A DNA stretch of 64,000 bases from Nicoletella semolina (GTDB lineage Bacteria; Pseudomonadota; Gammaproteobacteria; Enterobacterales; Pasteurellaceae), in the NCBI RefSeq assembly GCF_004345745.1, contig NZ_SLXJ01000002.1:209897-273896 (forward strand), in the 5' to 3' direction. The stretch's first letter is position 1; each line of letters opens with the position of its first letter. Below, piece by piece: positions 10,301 to 20,548 of this stretch. Under the pieces are notes generated by a model that made no database searches, was not told the DNA's origin, and was given only the letters and a program-made list of their open reading frames with translations. A program made the translations under genes and the position numbers.

Positions 10301-11648
10301 TGTTCTTACCTCACGCAATACAGAATTAACTGTGGTAGATACTTTTGGACGTACAAAGGAAAACTACAAAGTGCCTTATGGTGCAGTGTTAAGTAAAGCT
10401 GATGGTGATGAAGTTTCTGTTGGCGAGATCGTTGCAAATTGGGATCCACATACAATGCCAATTATCTCTGAAGTGAGTGGTTTCATTCAGTTTAGCGATA
10501 TTGTCGATGGATTAACGGTATCTCGTCAAACTGATGAATTAACAGGACTTTCTTCTATTGTGGTTCAAGATGTGGGTGAGCGAGCGACCGCTGGTAAAGA
10601 TTTACGTCCAGCATTGCGACTCGTTGATGCACAGGGGAACGATATCTTAATTGATGGTACAGATGTTGCAGCACAATATTTCCTACCAGGTAAATCTATT
10701 GTAACCTTAAATGATGGAGCTGAAATTTCTCGGGGTGATGCTCTGGCTCGTATCCCACAAGAATCAACAGCAACCAAAGATATTACAGGGGGTCTTCCTC
10801 GAGTAGCGGATCTCTTTGAAGCACGTAAACCAAAAGAGCCTGCGATTTTGGCAGAGATTTCGGGTATCGTCTCATTTGGTAAGGAAACTAAAGGAAAACG
10901 TCGCCTGTTAATTACACCAACAGAGGGTGAGACTTACGAAGAAATGATTCCGAAATGGCGTCAGCTCAACGTCTTTGAAGGTGAAATGGTTGAACGAGGT
11001 GATATTATTTCTGATGGTGCTGAAACGCCGCACGATATTTTACGCCTGCGTGGTGTACATGCCGTAACAGACTATATTGTCAATGAAGTGCAAGAAGTTT
11101 ACCGCCTACAAGGGGTAAAAATTAACGACAAGCACATCGAAGTTATCGTACGCCAAATGTTACGCAAAGCCGTGATCACTAATGCCTACGATTCCGAGTT
11201 CCTCGAAGGTGAACAGGTTGAAGTCGCACGAGTGAAAATTGTCAATCGCAAACGTGAAGCACAAGGCAAGCCGCTTGTCGAATTTGAGCGTGAGCTATTA
11301 GGTATCACCAAAGCTTCACTTGCAACAGAATCTTTCATTTCTGCAGCTTCATTCCAAGAAACAACGCGCGTGCTAACGGAAGCAGCTGTTGCGGGTAAAC
11401 GAGATGAGTTGCGTGGCTTAAAAGAAAACGTTATCGTGGGTCGTTTAATCCCAGCAGGAACAGGGTTTGCGTATCACAAAAGTCGTGCTGAAAAACGCCA
11501 CTTAGGTCAAGAGCAAGCGGTCAATCCAACAGAAAAATCTGCACGCAGCAGTTTTGCCACAGAGGAAGATATCGCCCAAGCCTTTGAATCGGTTGCAGAT
11601 GATGCTACTCAAAACCTTGTAGACTTACTAAACGCAGCGGACGAATAG
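7380..11648 (+). CDS. rpoC: DNA-directed RNA polymerase subunit beta'
   Basis: Largest RNA polymerase subunit, carrying the catalytic Mg. I chose GTG at 7380, which gives [19 protein letters not shown] as in homologues and 1422 aa, with AGGGG 7 nt upstream. The frame is open back to 7275, but those 35 residues match nothing and come from the inserted repeat region. Landmarks: N-terminal zinc site [20 protein letters not shown] (about residues 71-90), the catalytic NADFDGDQM (about 459-467), and the second zinc site [13 protein letters not shown]. The trigger-loop and jaw regions and a C-terminus ending [10 protein letters not shown] follow. It is followed by an intrinsic terminator. Confidence 0.98.
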   Translation: MKDLVKFLKAQTKSNDDFDVIKIGLASPDKIRSWSFGEVKKPETINYRTFKPERDGLFCARIFGPVKDYECLCGKYKRLKHRGVICEKCGVEVTQTKVRRDRMGHIELACPVAHIWFLKSLPSRIGLILDMPLRDIERVLYFESYVVIEPGMTDLEKNQLLTEEQYLEAEERWADEFDAKMGAEAIQALLKDLDLEHQCEVLREELQETNSETKRKKITKRLKLLEAFQQSGNKPEWMVMTVLPVLPPDLRPLVPLDGGRFATSDLNDLYRRVINRNNRLKRLLDLIAPDIIVRNEKRMLQESVDALLDNGRRGRAITGSNKRPLKSLADMIKGKQGRFRQNLLGKRVDYSGRSVITVGPYLRLHQCGLPKKMALELFRPFIYSKLENRGHASTIKAAKKMVEREEPIVWDILAEVIREHPILLNRAPTLHRLGIQAFEPLLIEGKAIQLHPLVCAAFNADFDGDQMAVHVPLTLEAQLEARALMMSTNNVLSPASGDPIIVPSQDVVLGLYYMTREKVNAKGEGMYFLDPREAEKAYRTGQAELHARVKVRVTEYEKNESGEFVASTNLVDTTVGRAILWMISPKGMPFKLFNQTLGKKAISKLINESYRRLGLKESVVLADQIMYTGFAYAARSGASVGIDDMVIPEQKYSIIEAAEAEVGEIQEQFNSGLVTAGERYNKVIDIWAAANERVAKAMMENLSSEEVINREGNPEKQASFNSIFMMADSGARGSAAQIRQLAGMRGLMARPDGSIIETPITANFREGLNVLQYFISTHGARKGLADTALKTANSGYLTRRLVDVAQDLVIIEEDCGTHEGIVMTPLIEGGDVKEALRDRVLGRVVAEDVLKPGTDEVLIARNTLLDEKWCDVIDAESVDVIKVRSVVTCNTDFGVCAKCYGRDLARGHLINQGEAVGVIAAQSIGEPGTQLTMRTFHIGGAASAAAKESNVQVKNAGTLKLANAKFVTNKEGKIVLTSRNTELTVVDTFGRTKENYKVPYGAVLSKADGDEVSVGEIVANWDPHTMPIISEVSGFIQFSDIVDGLTVSRQTDELTGLSSIVVQDVGERATAGKDLRPALRLVDAQGNDILIDGTDVAAQYFLPGKSIVTLNDGAEISRGDALARIPQESTATKDITGGLPRVADLFEARKPKEPAILAEISGIVSFGKETKGKRRLLITPTEGETYEEMIPKWRQLNVFEGEMVERGDIISDGAETPHDILRLRGVHAVTDYIVNEVQEVYRLQGVKINDKHIEVIVRQMLRKAVITNAYDSEFLEGEQVEVARVKIVNRKREAQGKPLVEFERELLGITKASLATESFISAASFQETTRVLTEAAVAGKRDELRGLKENVIVGRLIPAGTGFAYHKSRAEKRHLGQEQAVNPTEKSARSSFATEEDIAQAFESVADDATQNLVDLLNAADE

Positions 11649-11671
11649 TGCGTTATTCGTTAACATAATTT

Positions 11672-11712
11672 AAAAGGGACTAAATTGAAATGATTGCAAT
11701 TTAGTCCTTTTT
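11672..11712 (+). terminator. Intrinsic terminator after rpoC
   Basis: GGACTAAATTG / CAATTTAGTCC stem with loop AAATGATTG-like bases, flanked by AAAA and TTTTT, 24 bp after the rpoC stop. It also lies between convergent rpoC and azlD. Confidence 0.85.
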
Positions 11713-11723
11713 ATTTATATAAG

Positions 11724-12050
11724 CTATTTACCTAGAAAATATAAAAGCAGATTTAAACTGGTAATGCCACATACAACGCTCAATAAAATATTATTTAGCC
11801 ATTGATAGCTAACCATTACGGTTGCTAATGCTAAAATCTGTGAAATAAAGAGAGTGTATCCCTCTCCTGAGGTAGGTAAATTAAGGCTTGTCAGAATCAA
11901 TAAAACCATAATCACTAACGATAGCATTTTATTTAATTTCTGCAAAAGTGGGTGAGCTAAAAATGATTTAGGAAGTACCATAGGTATAAAACGACAAAGC
12001 TGTGTGCCTAACATCAAAATTAACAAAAAATATAAGTGGCTTGTCATCAA
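11724..12050 (-). CDS. azlD: AzlD-type branched-chain amino acid exporter subunit
   Basis: Small hydrophobic partner of AzlC in a two-component exporter (the AzlCD / YgaZH class), located in the inner membrane. 108 aa with four hydrophobic stretches and the family-like motif GTQLCRFIPMVLPKSF near residues 15-30. Its start overlaps the azlC stop by 4 bp (ATGA type), indicating translational coupling. The substrate is inferred from the family only. Confidence 0.8.
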   Translation of the reverse strand: MMTSHLYFLLILMLGTQLCRFIPMVLPKSFLAHPLLQKLNKMLSLVIMVLLILTSLNLPTSGEGYTLFISQILALATVMVSYQWLNNILLSVVCGITSLNLLLYFLGK

Positions 12051-12754
12051 TATTTACCTTTAGTTAAACTAGATTTTGGGAGTAAAAAACGGTTTGGTAA
12101 TAGGGTAACGACAACGATTGCAATCAAAATTGCCGCTAATAAAATGTTTTGGCTTGTGATTTGACTTGCAAGCAGGAAGCAGATGAAAGCAATACCGATA
12201 GGTTTGCATTGTTTTTGATTTTTATATTGTTCATAGCCTAAAATGACAAATAAACAAGGTAAGGCAAAGTCAAGATTTGGCACGATTTCTGCAATAAACC
12301 CTCCTGTCATCAATCCTATAAGAGCAGAAAAAGTCCAATATAGCATACCTAAAATACCTGTTTTGAATATCATTGCTTGACGAGTTTCTTGAGGTAACGT
12401 TGAAAGTAGAGCGAAATTCTCATCAGTGAGATAGGCAAGAGAAAAAACTCGTTGGCTTAAGCCTTTCGGCAAGTCAGGGCGTAAATTGAGGCTGTAAAAA
12501 ACAAAGCGTAAGCTCATTAAAAATGTGCTAAGAAAAACAGACAGCAATTCTGTGCCAGCAACAAAAAAAGGAATAGCTGCATATTGTGCGGTACCAGAAA
12601 AGACAGTAAAGCACATTACAAGGATTAACCATACTGGCATTCCCGCATTGGTCGCCAAGATTCCGTAAGCAACACCTGCAGCAAAATAGCCCATAAAAAC
12701 AGGGGTGGTTAATTTGAAAGCTGATTTCCAGCTATTTTCGATAAGATGCGACAT
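12047..12754 (-). CDS. azlC: AzlC-type branched-chain amino acid permease subunit
   Basis: Large subunit of an AzlCD exporter, inner membrane. Family features seen: GYFAAGVAYGILATNAGMPV near the N-terminus, FSGTAQYAAIPFF, LMSLRFVFYSLNL, and the conserved LTDENFAL. I chose the ATG at 12754 (MSHLIENSWKSAF, 235 aa) because AGGA lies 8-9 nt upstream. An in-frame start at 12796 would add 14 residues (MLKFLSYVFMAGYR) with no clear ribosome binding site. It is the first gene of an azlC-azlD operon divergent from nothing: asnA upstream reads the same way. Confidence 0.85.
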   Translation of the reverse strand: MSHLIENSWKSAFKLTTPVFMGYFAAGVAYGILATNAGMPVWLILVMCFTVFSGTAQYAAIPFFVAGTELLSVFLSTFLMSLRFVFYSLNLRPDLPKGLSQRVFSLAYLTDENFALLSTLPQETRQAMIFKTGILGMLYWTFSALIGLMTGGFIAEIVPNLDFALPCLFVILGYEQYKNQKQCKPIGIAFICFLLASQITSQNILLAAILIAIVVVTLLPNRFLLPKSSLTKGKY

Positions 12755-12869
12755 TCTATATCCTGCCATAAAAACATATGACAGGAATTTTAACATAGTT
12801 GGTTATTTGACCCTATTGGGCTTGTAAATTTTTGCACAAGCTTGACCGCTTGTGCAGAAGCGGTGGTGT

Positions 12870-13862
12870 TTAGAGTATATGATCAAAATTATCTAACATC
12901 TCTTGTGGCCAAACACTTGATTGTACTTCGCCAATGTGTTTTTTGTGTAGTAGGAACATTGCAAGGCGAGATTGTCCGATGCCACCGCCAATGGAAAGTG
13001 GTAAACGACCTGCTAATAGGTCTTGATGCCAATCCATTTTTAGGCGTTCTTCATCACCTGTAAGGGAAACTTGTAGGCGTAGGGCGTTTTCATCAACACG
13101 GATTCCCATTGATGACAATTCAAATGCACAACTCAGCTCCTCATTCCAAACTAAAATATCGCCATTTAAACCTTTGTAACCCTTCTCTGATTCCGTTGTC
13201 CAGTCATCATAGTCAGGGGCTCGTCCATCGTGGGCTTTTCCGTCAGATAGTTTGCCACCGATACCAATCAGAAAGACTGCTCCGTATTCTTTACAAATGG
13301 CATTTTCACGTTCCTTGCCTGTCATATTTGGGTAGCGTTGAACTAATTCTTCGCTATGAATAAAGGTGATATGCTTAGGCAGTGCTGACGGAATATCAAA
13401 ACGTGCTTCTACCGCCAATTCGGTTAAACGGATAGCTTTATAAATGCTGGCGACTGTTTCTTTTAGGAAGGCAAAATTGCGACGACCTGCTGGGATCACT
13501 TTTTCCCAATCCCATTGATCGACATAAACAGAGTGGGTTGGATCGAGAGAATCTTCATCTGGACGTAGGGCTTTCATATGTACAAATAAGCCTTCGCCTT
13601 CTTTAAATTGAAAGCGTGCAAGCGTATGACGTTTCCATTTTGCTAAAGAGTGTACAACTTCATACACAGCATCAGGAATGCATTTTACACGCACTTGAAC
13701 GGCTTTTTCGATACCAGAAAGGTTATCTTGCATACCATTACCAACTTCGCTGAGGATTGGACCTTGTACTTCAATGATGCCAAGTTGTTCAATTAAATTT
13801 TGGGTAAACGTGTTTTTAACAAAGCTAATTTCTTGTTGCTGTAAGATAAAAGATTTTTGCAT
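12870..13862 (-). CDS. asnA: Aspartate-ammonia ligase (asparagine synthetase A)
   Basis: Makes asparagine from aspartate, ammonia and ATP, with AMP and PPi as products; a cytosolic class II aaRS-like enzyme. 330 aa, the same as in E. coli. Family segments seen: [30 protein letters not shown], the YVDQWDWEK motif, and a C-terminal [21 protein letters not shown], which is the motif-3-like ATP site. It is divergent from asnC with a 164-bp shared control region, the classical AsnC-regulated arrangement. A USS-like ACCGCTTGT lies just after the stop at 12845. Confidence 0.97.
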   Translation of the reverse strand: MQKSFILQQQEISFVKNTFTQNLIEQLGIIEVQGPILSEVGNGMQDNLSGIEKAVQVRVKCIPDAVYEVVHSLAKWKRHTLARFQFKEGEGLFVHMKALRPDEDSLDPTHSVYVDQWDWEKVIPAGRRNFAFLKETVASIYKAIRLTELAVEARFDIPSALPKHITFIHSEELVQRYPNMTGKERENAICKEYGAVFLIGIGGKLSDGKAHDGRAPDYDDWTTESEKGYKGLNGDILVWNEELSCAFELSSMGIRVDENALRLQVSLTGDEERLKMDWHQDLLAGRLPLSIGGGIGQSRLAMFLLHKKHIGEVQSSVWPQEMLDNFDHIL

Positions 13863-13940
13863 ATTATAGTTATTCCGTTATTGATAATAAAAAGTAGATA
13901 TAATTTAAATTATTTAGGTAAATTTTCAATAATCAATCAG

Positions 13941-13967
13941 AAAAAAATACATATTGGTATATTTTTT
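13941..13967. promoter_or_regulatory. AT-rich inverted repeat in the asnA-asnC control region (candidate AsnC site)
   Basis: Near-palindrome AAAAAATAC / GTATATTTTTT in the 164 bp between the divergent asnA and asnC genes. AsnC/Lrp proteins bind AT-rich dyads, and AsnC is known to control asnA and itself. The assignment is by position and symmetry only. Confidence 0.4.
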
Positions 13968-14026
13968 CTAATTTAATTGGTATTTTTTTAAATAAATTTT
14001 AAATATTGGCGAGAGGCGGATAAAAA

Positions 14027-14500
14027 ATGGCGATAAATCATCAAATTTCGAGTGCAATCGATCAGTTGGATCAACAAATTTTGCGTGCTTTTACTCAAGA
14101 TGCTCGTACGCCTTATGCTGAAATGGCAAAAAAATTTGGAGTCAGTGTTGGCACTATTCACGTTAGGGTAGAGAAAATGCGGCAAGCTGGCATTATAGAA
14201 GGAACAAAAATTCGTATTAATGCTCGTAAGTTGGGCTATGATGTGTGTTGTTTCATTGGTATTATCCTAAAAAGTGCAAAGGATTATGAGCGAGTGATAG
14301 CGAAATTACAGACGTTTGATGAAGTGGTGGAAGCCTATTACACGACGGGCAACTATTCGATTTTTATTAAAGTGATGACAAAAACTATTGAGGAGTTACA
14401 TCGTGTGTTAGCCACCAAAATTCAGTTGATTGATGAAATCCAATCGACCGAAACGTGGATTTCAATGCAAAATCCTATTTTACGAGAGATTCAACCTTGA
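14027..14500 (+). CDS. asnC: Transcriptional regulator AsnC (Lrp/AsnC family)
   Basis: Asparagine-responsive regulator of asnA. 157 aa: N-terminal winged helix-turn-helix (LDQQILRAFTQDARTPYAEM, then VSVGTIHVRVEKMRQAGII, about residues 13-55), then the RAM ligand-binding domain (about 70-150) with the typical CCFIGIILK and YYTTGNYSIFIKV. Divergently transcribed from asnA, which strongly supports AsnC over other Lrp-family paralogues. Confidence 0.93.
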   Translation: MAINHQISSAIDQLDQQILRAFTQDARTPYAEMAKKFGVSVGTIHVRVEKMRQAGIIEGTKIRINARKLGYDVCCFIGIILKSAKDYERVIAKLQTFDEVVEAYYTTGNYSIFIKVMTKTIEELHRVLATKIQLIDEIQSTETWISMQNPILREIQP

Positions 14501-14525
14501 TGATAAAGTTGGGCAAACGTTTTCT

Positions 14526-14541
14526 TTTGATCTTCTTCACA
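14526..14541 (+). promoter_or_regulatory. Candidate CRP site upstream of udp
   Basis: TTTGA-TCTTCT-TCACA matches the CRP consensus TGTGA-N6-TCACA with one mismatch in the left half. It lies about 94 bp before the udp start. udp is CRP/CytR-controlled in E. coli, which makes this plausible. Confidence 0.45.
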
Positions 14542-14627
14542 AATTTTGCAAAATTTTGAAGAAAAATCACCGCTTAATATAGATTGATTGTTAAGATATG
14601 AGCAAATTAATAGAAAGGAGAACAGCT

Positions 14628-15392
14628 ATGTCAGACGTATTTCATTTAGGTTTAACAAAAGCAATGTTAAAAGGGGCAAAAGTCGCCATTGTTCCTGGTG
14701 ATCCTGCTCGGAGTGAGCGAATTGCGGCGAAGATGGAAAATCCAGAGTTTCTTGCCTCAACTCGTGAATTTACCTCTTGGCTTGGCTATATTGATGGTCA
14801 GCCCATTGTCGTGTGTTCAACAGGGATTGGTGGGCCATCAGTGTCTATTTGTGTGGAAGAGTTAGCACAACTTGGCGTGCGGACTTTCTTACGTATTGGT
14901 ACAACAGGAGCCATTCAGCCGCATATTAACGTTGGGGACGTGTTAGTAACAACAGGGGCTGTGCGTTTGGACGGTGCAAGCCGCCACTTCGCTCCACTGG
15001 AATATCCTGCGGTGGCGGACTTTGAAGCAACAAATGCACTTTATCACGCTGCAATCGGTCAAGGTATCAAGCCTTATGTTGGTATTACGGCATCAAGTGA
15101 TACTTTTTATCCAGGGCAAGAGCGTTATGACACATTCTCAGGCAAAATTTACCGCCATTTCCAAGGTTCTCTGCAGCAATGGCAAGATCTTAATGTGATG
15201 AATTTTGAGATGGAGTCGGCGACATTGTTTACTATGTGTGCGGCATTAGGCTTGCGTAGCGGTATGGTGTCTGGTGTGATAGTAAACCGTACTCAACAAG
15301 AGATCCCAAATGAAGCAACGATTAAGGGAACGGAAGAGCGTGCGATTAATGTGGTGGTAGAAGCGGCTGGAGTACTTGCTCGTGATAGCTAG
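14628..15392 (+). CDS. udp: Uridine phosphorylase
   Basis: Cleaves uridine with phosphate to uracil and ribose-1-phosphate in pyrimidine salvage; cytosolic hexamer. I chose ATG 14628 ([14 protein letters not shown], 254 aa) because AGGAG sits 7 nt upstream. An earlier ATG at 14598 in frame would add [10 protein letters not shown], which the family lacks. Conserved motifs: the phosphate loop [46 protein letters not shown] and [13 protein letters not shown], the nucleoside-binding Glu-Met-Glu. It is transcribed alone, convergent with eda. Confidence 0.96.
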   Translation: MSDVFHLGLTKAMLKGAKVAIVPGDPARSERIAAKMENPEFLASTREFTSWLGYIDGQPIVVCSTGIGGPSVSICVEELAQLGVRTFLRIGTTGAIQPHINVGDVLVTTGAVRLDGASRHFAPLEYPAVADFEATNALYHAAIGQGIKPYVGITASSDTFYPGQERYDTFSGKIYRHFQGSLQQWQDLNVMNFEMESATLFTMCAALGLRSGMVSGVIVNRTQQEIPNEATIKGTEERAINVVVEAAGVLARDS

Positions 15393-15426
15393 TTAGTGAT
15401 TTAATCCCTTCATTATTATTTACATT

Positions 15427-15463
15427 ATGCAGCAGCGGTAAAATGAGATCACCGCTGCTGCAT
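15427..15463. terminator. Hairpin terminator between convergent udp and eda
   Basis: Perfect 13-bp stem ATGCAGCAGCGGT / ACCGCTGCTGCAT with an 11-nt loop, followed on the plus strand by CTTTATTTT. It probably serves udp, and possibly also eda on the other strand. Confidence 0.75.
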
Positions 15464-15487
15464 CTTTATTTTGAGCTTGAGTGCAGA

Positions 15488-16132
15488 TTAGCTGCGTGTG
15501 CAGGCAACAACTTCTCTGACTAGTCTGCCAATTTCATTCCAATTTTTCGCTTGGATTAAGGATTTATCCACAAACCACGAGCCACCACAGGCAATAATAT
15601 TCTCAATGGCTAGGTATTCTTGAATATTATTTAGGCTAATGCCTCCTGTTGGCATAAGTTGTAAATTTCCGTAAGGTCCGAGTAGAGCTTTGATCATTTT
15701 GATTCCACCGCTGGCTTCTGCAGGGAAAAACTTGACAGTATTGATACCCATTGATAGTGCAGCTTCAATTGACATTGGGTTATTTACCCCTGGTATGATG
15801 GGGAAATTCAAATCTTGGCAAAATTTCACGATTGCGGGGTTAAGTCCTGCGGTAACCACGAAATCTGCCCCTGCATTTTGGGCTTTGACGACTTGTTCTG
15901 CAGTTGATACTGTACCTGCTGCAATTAACAACGCTGGATAATGCTGGCGAGCTAAGCGAATAGCTCTTTCTGCGGCACTTGATCGGAAAGTGATTTCAGC
16001 CACGGGCAAACCGTTTTCTGATAAGGTTTTGACTAAGGGTAAAATATCCTCTGCTTGTTCGACTGCAATAACAGGAACGACTTTAAGCTGTTGGAGTTTT
16101 TCAATAATTTGTGCGGTTGTATATGTCATCAT
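15488..16132 (-). CDS. eda: 2-dehydro-3-deoxy-6-phosphogluconate (KDPG) aldolase
   Basis: Last step of hexuronate breakdown: KDPG to pyruvate and glyceraldehyde-3-phosphate. 214 aa, class I aldolase TIM barrel. The conserved catalytic Glu lies in PVAEITFRSSAAERAI and the Schiff-base Lys in NTVKFFPAEASGG (about residue 134). LMPTGGISLNNIQEYL is the phosphate-binding part. It is the last gene of the minus-strand operon dctP-SDR-uxaC-kdgK-eda, 7 bp after kdgK. The start could be either of two adjacent ATG codons. Confidence 0.96.
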   Translation of the reverse strand: MMTYTTAQIIEKLQQLKVVPVIAVEQAEDILPLVKTLSENGLPVAEITFRSSAAERAIRLARQHYPALLIAAGTVSTAEQVVKAQNAGADFVVTAGLNPAIVKFCQDLNFPIIPGVNNPMSIEAALSMGINTVKFFPAEASGGIKMIKALLGPYGNLQLMPTGGISLNNIQEYLAIENIIACGGSWFVDKSLIQAKNWNEIGRLVREVVACTRS

Positions 16133-16139
16133 TTTCCCC

Positions 16140-17087
16140 TTATTGTATGGTACTGAATTGTGCTAATAAGTGAGCAGTCGCAGATTTATCAATAATTGCC
16201 CCTTTATGTTGAATGACAATGCCTGCTAGTTGATTACCTTGGTGGCAACACGATGCCAATGACTTACCTTGTAAGTAGCCTGCCAAAAATCCAGCGTTAA
16301 ATGCATCGCCTGCTGAGGTCGTATCCATAACTTGCTCAACGGGTGTTGTTGGCACAAAAATAGGTTGTGGATATTGATAAGCTATAGCCCCTTTTTTGCC
16401 TTGTTTAATAATGATTTTAGGAATTGAGTAAGCGGATAAACGAGCAATGGTTTGTTGCTCATCTTCATCTTGCCAAAGCGTTGCTTCGTCATCAAACGTT
16501 ACCAGAGCAATATCAACTAAAGGGAGTAATGCGTGATAACAGGATTTTGCTTGTGCAAGACTTTCCCACAATGCTGGGCGAAAATTACTGTCGAATGCAA
16601 TCTCTACGCCAGAGTGCTTCAGTTTAGTGAGATAGGTAATCAATAATTCTCGGTCGCTCTCAGGTAGGATTGCCAAAGAAACACCGCTTAAATAGATCAT
16701 ATCGACTGACGATAATTGGTTGGATATTTCAGAGAAATGGGGATGTTGCAACAAATAACGAGCAGCAGATTGGTTACGCCAATATAAGAAAGTACGTTCA
16801 CCTTGCTTATCCAATTGGATTAGATATAAGCCTAATGAACGATTTTCATCTTGTAATACCCATTGCGTATTAATTCCATCAGCTTGCCAATAAGTCAGTA
16901 GACTTTGGCTTAGCTTGTCTGATCCTACAGCAGAGACATAACATATTTGAAGAGCGTGAGGAGCTGAAACACGAGCTAAATAGGTTGCTGTATTGAGTGT
17001 ATCGCCACCATAGGTTTGATACATTACCCCAAATGGCTCGCCGTTAAGCTCTATCATACACTCCCCAAATAAAGCGATTTTTTTCAT
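16140..17087 (-). CDS. kdgK: 2-dehydro-3-deoxygluconokinase
   Basis: Phosphorylates KDG to KDPG with ATP. 315 aa, PfkB/ribokinase family: N-terminal GECMIELNGEPFGVMYQTYG with the GGDTLNTA substrate motif, and near residue 255 the PfkB signature DTTSAGDAFNAGFLAGYLQG with its anion hole and catalytic Asp. Located between uxaC (6 bp upstream) and eda (7 bp downstream), as expected for a uronate operon. Confidence 0.94.
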   Translation of the reverse strand: MKKIALFGECMIELNGEPFGVMYQTYGGDTLNTATYLARVSAPHALQICYVSAVGSDKLSQSLLTYWQADGINTQWVLQDENRSLGLYLIQLDKQGERTFLYWRNQSAARYLLQHPHFSEISNQLSSVDMIYLSGVSLAILPESDRELLITYLTKLKHSGVEIAFDSNFRPALWESLAQAKSCYHALLPLVDIALVTFDDEATLWQDEDEQQTIARLSAYSIPKIIIKQGKKGAIAYQYPQPIFVPTTPVEQVMDTTSAGDAFNAGFLAGYLQGKSLASCCHQGNQLAGIVIQHKGAIIDKSATAHLLAQFSTIQ

Positions 17088-17093
17088 TTTTGT

Positions 17094-18521
17094 TTACCTA
17101 CTATTTGAGATAGGACTTGGCTTGAAATAGCGTTTGGCATTATGGAAGCAAATGTTCTTCACCATATTTCCCAATAGCTGAAGGTCGTAAGGTGCCTCAC
17201 CTTTCACCACCCAATTACCTATCATTTCACATAAAATGCGGCGAAAATATTCGTGGCGAGTATAAGAGAGGAAACTTCTAGAATCGGTCAGCATTCCGAC
17301 AAATTGACTTAATAAACCGAGTTGTGAGAGTTGTTGTAGTTGTCTTTCCATACCGTCTTTTTGGTCATTAAACCACCAGCCTGAGCCAAATTGAATTTTT
17401 CCTGCAACACCGCCTGTTTGGAAATTACCAATCATTGAGGCGATCATTTCGTTATCACGAGGGTTTAGGCAATATAAAATGGTTTTTGGCAGTTGGTCGG
17501 TTTGATCCATTGTGTCAAGTAGTTGAGAAAGTGGTTGGGCGTAAGCTAAATCTGCCATTGAATCAAAGCCTGTATCTGCTCCCAGCAATTTAAACATTCT
17601 CGTGTTATTGTTGCGTAAAGCACCAATATGCAACTGCATTACCCAATGACGTTTGTCATATTCTGCAGCCAGCCACACGAGTAAGGCGGTTGTAAATTGA
17701 GCAATCTCTTGTTCTGAAAGCAGTCGGTTTTCTCGTTTTTTTTGCAAAATACGATCTAGTATCTTTTCATCAGGGATCGGTGCAAATCGTAATATTTCAA
17801 TACCGTGATCAGCAGATTTACAACCATACATATCAAAATGTTCAATGCGTTTTAATAATGCTTGTTTCAAATCTGAGAATGAGAGAATGTCCACATCACT
17901 TACACGCCCAAGCTGCGTAATGTAATCATTGAATATTGGCAACTCAATTTTAAATGCCTTATCAGGTCTAAAACTTGGCACAACTTCAATCTCAAAATCG
18001 GGATCATCTTGGAGTATTTTATGGTATTTCAAACTATCAATCGGATCATCGGTTGTACCAGATAGCTTCACATTCATCTGTTTCATTATTCCACGAGCAG
18101 AAAACTCAGGTTGTTGAAGCATTTCGTTGCATTCAGACCAAATGTGCTTTTCTGTTGCTGGATTGAATAATCTATTTGTAATCCCGAATGGACGACGTAA
18201 TTCCAAATGTGTCCAATGGTAAATAGGATTTCCGATACATTCAGGAACGGTTTTTGCCCAAGCCTGATATTTTTCATAACGGGTAGCACTGCCTGTAATG
18301 AATCTTTCATCAATACCTGCTGAACGCATTGCTCGCCATTTATAATGATCGCCTTCTAACCAAATTTCAGTAAGATCGTTAAATTGTCGATTTTCTGCGA
18401 TATCTTTTGGCGAAAGGTGGCAATGATAGTCAAAGATAGGACTCTCTTTTGCATAGAGGTGGTATAGCTCACAAGCTACATCATTTGATAACAGAAAATC
18501 TTCACATAAAAATGGTTTCAC
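17094..18521 (-). CDS. uxaC: Glucuronate isomerase
   Basis: Isomerises D-glucuronate to D-fructuronate (and galacturonate to tagaturonate), the first step of the pathway; amidohydrolase-fold enzyme. 475 aa (E. coli 470). Seen: [18 protein letters not shown] with the N-terminal His-x-His metal motif, [42 protein letters not shown] and [20 protein letters not shown] near the C-terminus. It lies 9 bp after the SDR gene and 6 bp before kdgK, so it is in the same transcript. Confidence 0.97.
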   Translation of the reverse strand: MKPFLCEDFLLSNDVACELYHLYAKESPIFDYHCHLSPKDIAENRQFNDLTEIWLEGDHYKWRAMRSAGIDERFITGSATRYEKYQAWAKTVPECIGNPIYHWTHLELRRPFGITNRLFNPATEKHIWSECNEMLQQPEFSARGIMKQMNVKLSGTTDDPIDSLKYHKILQDDPDFEIEVVPSFRPDKAFKIELPIFNDYITQLGRVSDVDILSFSDLKQALLKRIEHFDMYGCKSADHGIEILRFAPIPDEKILDRILQKKRENRLLSEQEIAQFTTALLVWLAAEYDKRHWVMQLHIGALRNNNTRMFKLLGADTGFDSMADLAYAQPLSQLLDTMDQTDQLPKTILYCLNPRDNEMIASMIGNFQTGGVAGKIQFGSGWWFNDQKDGMERQLQQLSQLGLLSQFVGMLTDSRSFLSYTRHEYFRRILCEMIGNWVVKGEAPYDLQLLGNMVKNICFHNAKRYFKPSPISNSR

Positions 18522-18530
18522 GATGCCCCC

Positions 18531-19376
18531 TTACACGCCACTGTATGCAGAGAAGCCGCCATCAATAGGCAATACCACACCGTTAATAAAACTTGAATAT
18601 GCTTCGTCCATTAAAAATAAAATGCCGCCGATAAGTTCATTTGCTTCTCCGAAGCGTCGCATCGGCGTATTGGTGAGAATTTTTTCTGCTCTTGGCGTGG
18701 GATTGTCGTTATCATCAAATAATAAACTACGATTTTGATGACTGACTAAAAAGCCAGGGGCAATCGCATTACAGCGAATACCAACTCGAGAAAAATAGAC
18801 TGCCAGCCACTGAGTAAAATTACTAATAGCGGCTTTAGCACCTGAATAGGCAGGGATTTTGGTTAATGGTGTGTAGGCATTCATACTTGAAATGTTGATG
18901 ATGCTAGCTCCTTTTTTACCCATCATATCTTGGGCAAAAACTTGGGTTGGCAGTAATGTGCCTAGATAATTTAAATTAAACACAAATTCAATGCCTGATT
19001 TGTCTAACGAGAAAAAGGATTTTGTGGTATTGGGTAAATCCAGTTCGTGGAATTCATTGTCAGTGGTTGCCTTTGGGCTATTTCCTCCTGCACCATTAAT
19101 TAAAATGTCGCACAGACCAAAATCTCGAGCAATTTGAGTACGAGCTGCTTGAAGACTATCAAGATCTAGTACATTCGTTTGGTAGGCTTTAGCGAGATAG
19201 CCAGCTTGGTTAATTTCATCAGCATAATCCTGTACCGCTTCGACATTAATATCCAGTAATGCAACTTTCGCCCCTGTTTTGGCGATTTCCTTAGCAAAAT
19301 AAGCACATAACACGCCACCAGCTCCTGTAATGACAACGACCCTATCTTTAAAATGATGATTGTTTGTTAATGACAT
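18531..19376 (-). CDS. uxuB: SDR-family fructuronate reductase (mannonate oxidoreductase)
   Basis: Predicted to reduce D-fructuronate to D-mannonate with NAD(P)H. 281 aa short-chain dehydrogenase: Rossmann motif VVITGAGGVLCAYFA (about residues 13-27), NGAGG, catalytic Ser in NISSMNAY and Tyr-x-x-x-Lys in YSGAKAA. The tail is family-like (FINGVVLPIDGGFSAYSGV). This is the type found in Bacillus and in the Haemophilus uronate locus, unrelated to the long-chain UxuB of E. coli. The role is assigned because every other step of the pathway is in this locus and this one is otherwise missing. The substrate is not proven by the sequence. Confidence 0.85.
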   Translation of the reverse strand: MSLTNNHHFKDRVVVITGAGGVLCAYFAKEIAKTGAKVALLDINVEAVQDYADEINQAGYLAKAYQTNVLDLDSLQAARTQIARDFGLCDILINGAGGNSPKATTDNEFHELDLPNTTKSFFSLDKSGIEFVFNLNYLGTLLPTQVFAQDMMGKKGASIINISSMNAYTPLTKIPAYSGAKAAISNFTQWLAVYFSRVGIRCNAIAPGFLVSHQNRSLLFDDNDNPTPRAEKILTNTPMRRFGEANELIGGILFLMDEAYSSFINGVVLPIDGGFSAYSGV

Positions 19377-19444
19377 TTCTCAATTCTCCAAAATAGACTT
19401 TCTTGTGAAAGTAGAGGGCGTGAGATACACCCAGAAAAGTGTGC

Positions 19445-20431
19445 TTATCTTTTTGCATTAATTTTTTCTACAAACGGACCAATAATCGTATCTGCAAGAG
19501 CCTTATCGTGCATCGGTTTTACTGCATCAACAAAAGGTTGTTTGTCTACTTTTACAAACTCAACACCCAGTGTTTCTTTTGCTTTTTTCACTTCCTCAGC
19601 AATCATTTTTGTCCAAAGTGCCTTATGACTTATCATTGAATTATTGATGGCTTGTTTAAGTGCTTCTTGCTGCTTAGCGGTGAGTTTTGCCCAAGATTTT
19701 TCACTGATTAACAAGACGTCTGGAATCATTGTGTGTTCATCTTCGCTAAAGAACTTAGAGACTTCGCCGTGTCGCATTAAAGTGAGTGCAGTTTGATTAT
19801 TTTCGGCGGCATCAACAACGCCTTGTTGTAGTGCTGTGTAAAGTTCGCCAAATGCTAATGGTGTAGGAGAAGCACCCATTAATTTCACCATCTCTAATGC
19901 AGTTGGACTAGGTTGAACTCGTACTTTTAAGCCTTTCAGATCGGCTGGTGTGTTAATCGGTTTTGCAGCATAAAAGCTACGGGAACCTGCGTCATAATAG
20001 GTTAGACCGATAAATCCTTTCCCTTTAGTGGAATCTAAGATTTTGCCGCCAATCGCAGGATCTTGTAATACTCTGTAGTAATGTTCCCTATCTTTAAATA
20101 AATAAGGTACGTTAAATGCACCGTATGCAGGTTCAAACGCTTCTAATTCACTAGCATTGGACTTTGCCATATCAAGAGAGCCTGATTGGATCAATTCCAT
20201 TGATTCACGTTGATTACCCAATTGGCTATTTGGGTAAATACGGATCACCACCTCACCATGTGTTAATTTCTTCACTTCATCTGCCATATTTTGCATTGAG
20301 ATATGAACAGGGTGGGTTTTGTCATTATTATGACTTAATTTCAATGTTGTTTTGGCTGATACAGATAATGAAATCATCGTTGCAAATAAACTGCTGATTG
20401 TAATCGCTAAGAGATGTCTTTTTGTATACAT
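19445..20431 (-). CDS. TRAP transporter solute-binding protein (DctP family), probably for a hexuronate
   Basis: Periplasmic substrate-binding component of a TRAP transporter. 328 aa with a signal peptide (MYTKRHLLAITISSLFATM ... VSAK) and the DctP fold. Family segments: HPVHISMQNMADEVKKLTHG, IYPNSQLGNQRESMELIQSG, and LKGLKVRVQPSPTALEMVK with the conserved carboxylate-binding Arg, then LYTALQQGVVDAAENN. It is the first gene of the minus-strand catabolic operon, divergent from its membrane subunits dctQ and dctM. A 68-bp gap with a small hairpin (ACTTTC-TTGT-GAAAGT) follows before the SDR gene, which could favour higher expression of the binding protein. The uronate substrate is inferred from the locus. 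Confidence 0.88.
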   Translation of the reverse strand: MYTKRHLLAITISSLFATMISLSVSAKTTLKLSHNNDKTHPVHISMQNMADEVKKLTHGEVVIRIYPNSQLGNQRESMELIQSGSLDMAKSNASELEAFEPAYGAFNVPYLFKDREHYYRVLQDPAIGGKILDSTKGKGFIGLTYYDAGSRSFYAAKPINTPADLKGLKVRVQPSPTALEMVKLMGASPTPLAFGELYTALQQGVVDAAENNQTALTLMRHGEVSKFFSEDEHTMIPDVLLISEKSWAKLTAKQQEALKQAINNSMISHKALWTKMIAEEVKKAKETLGVEFVKVDKQPFVDAVKPMHDKALADTIIGPFVEKINAKR

Positions 20432-20548
20432 AGTTGAATCCTCTATCTTGATGAGATGAAAAGCAAAATAACTCTACTACTGAAATAGTGAGATAGTATT
20501 ATTTTTCGCCAATAATGTTAGACCAATTATTTAATCTGTTCTAGACAA

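Noticed and set aside
14598..14627. Earlier ATG in frame with udp
   Set aside because: AGGAG is correctly spaced for ATG 14628, and the extra ten residues are absent from the family.
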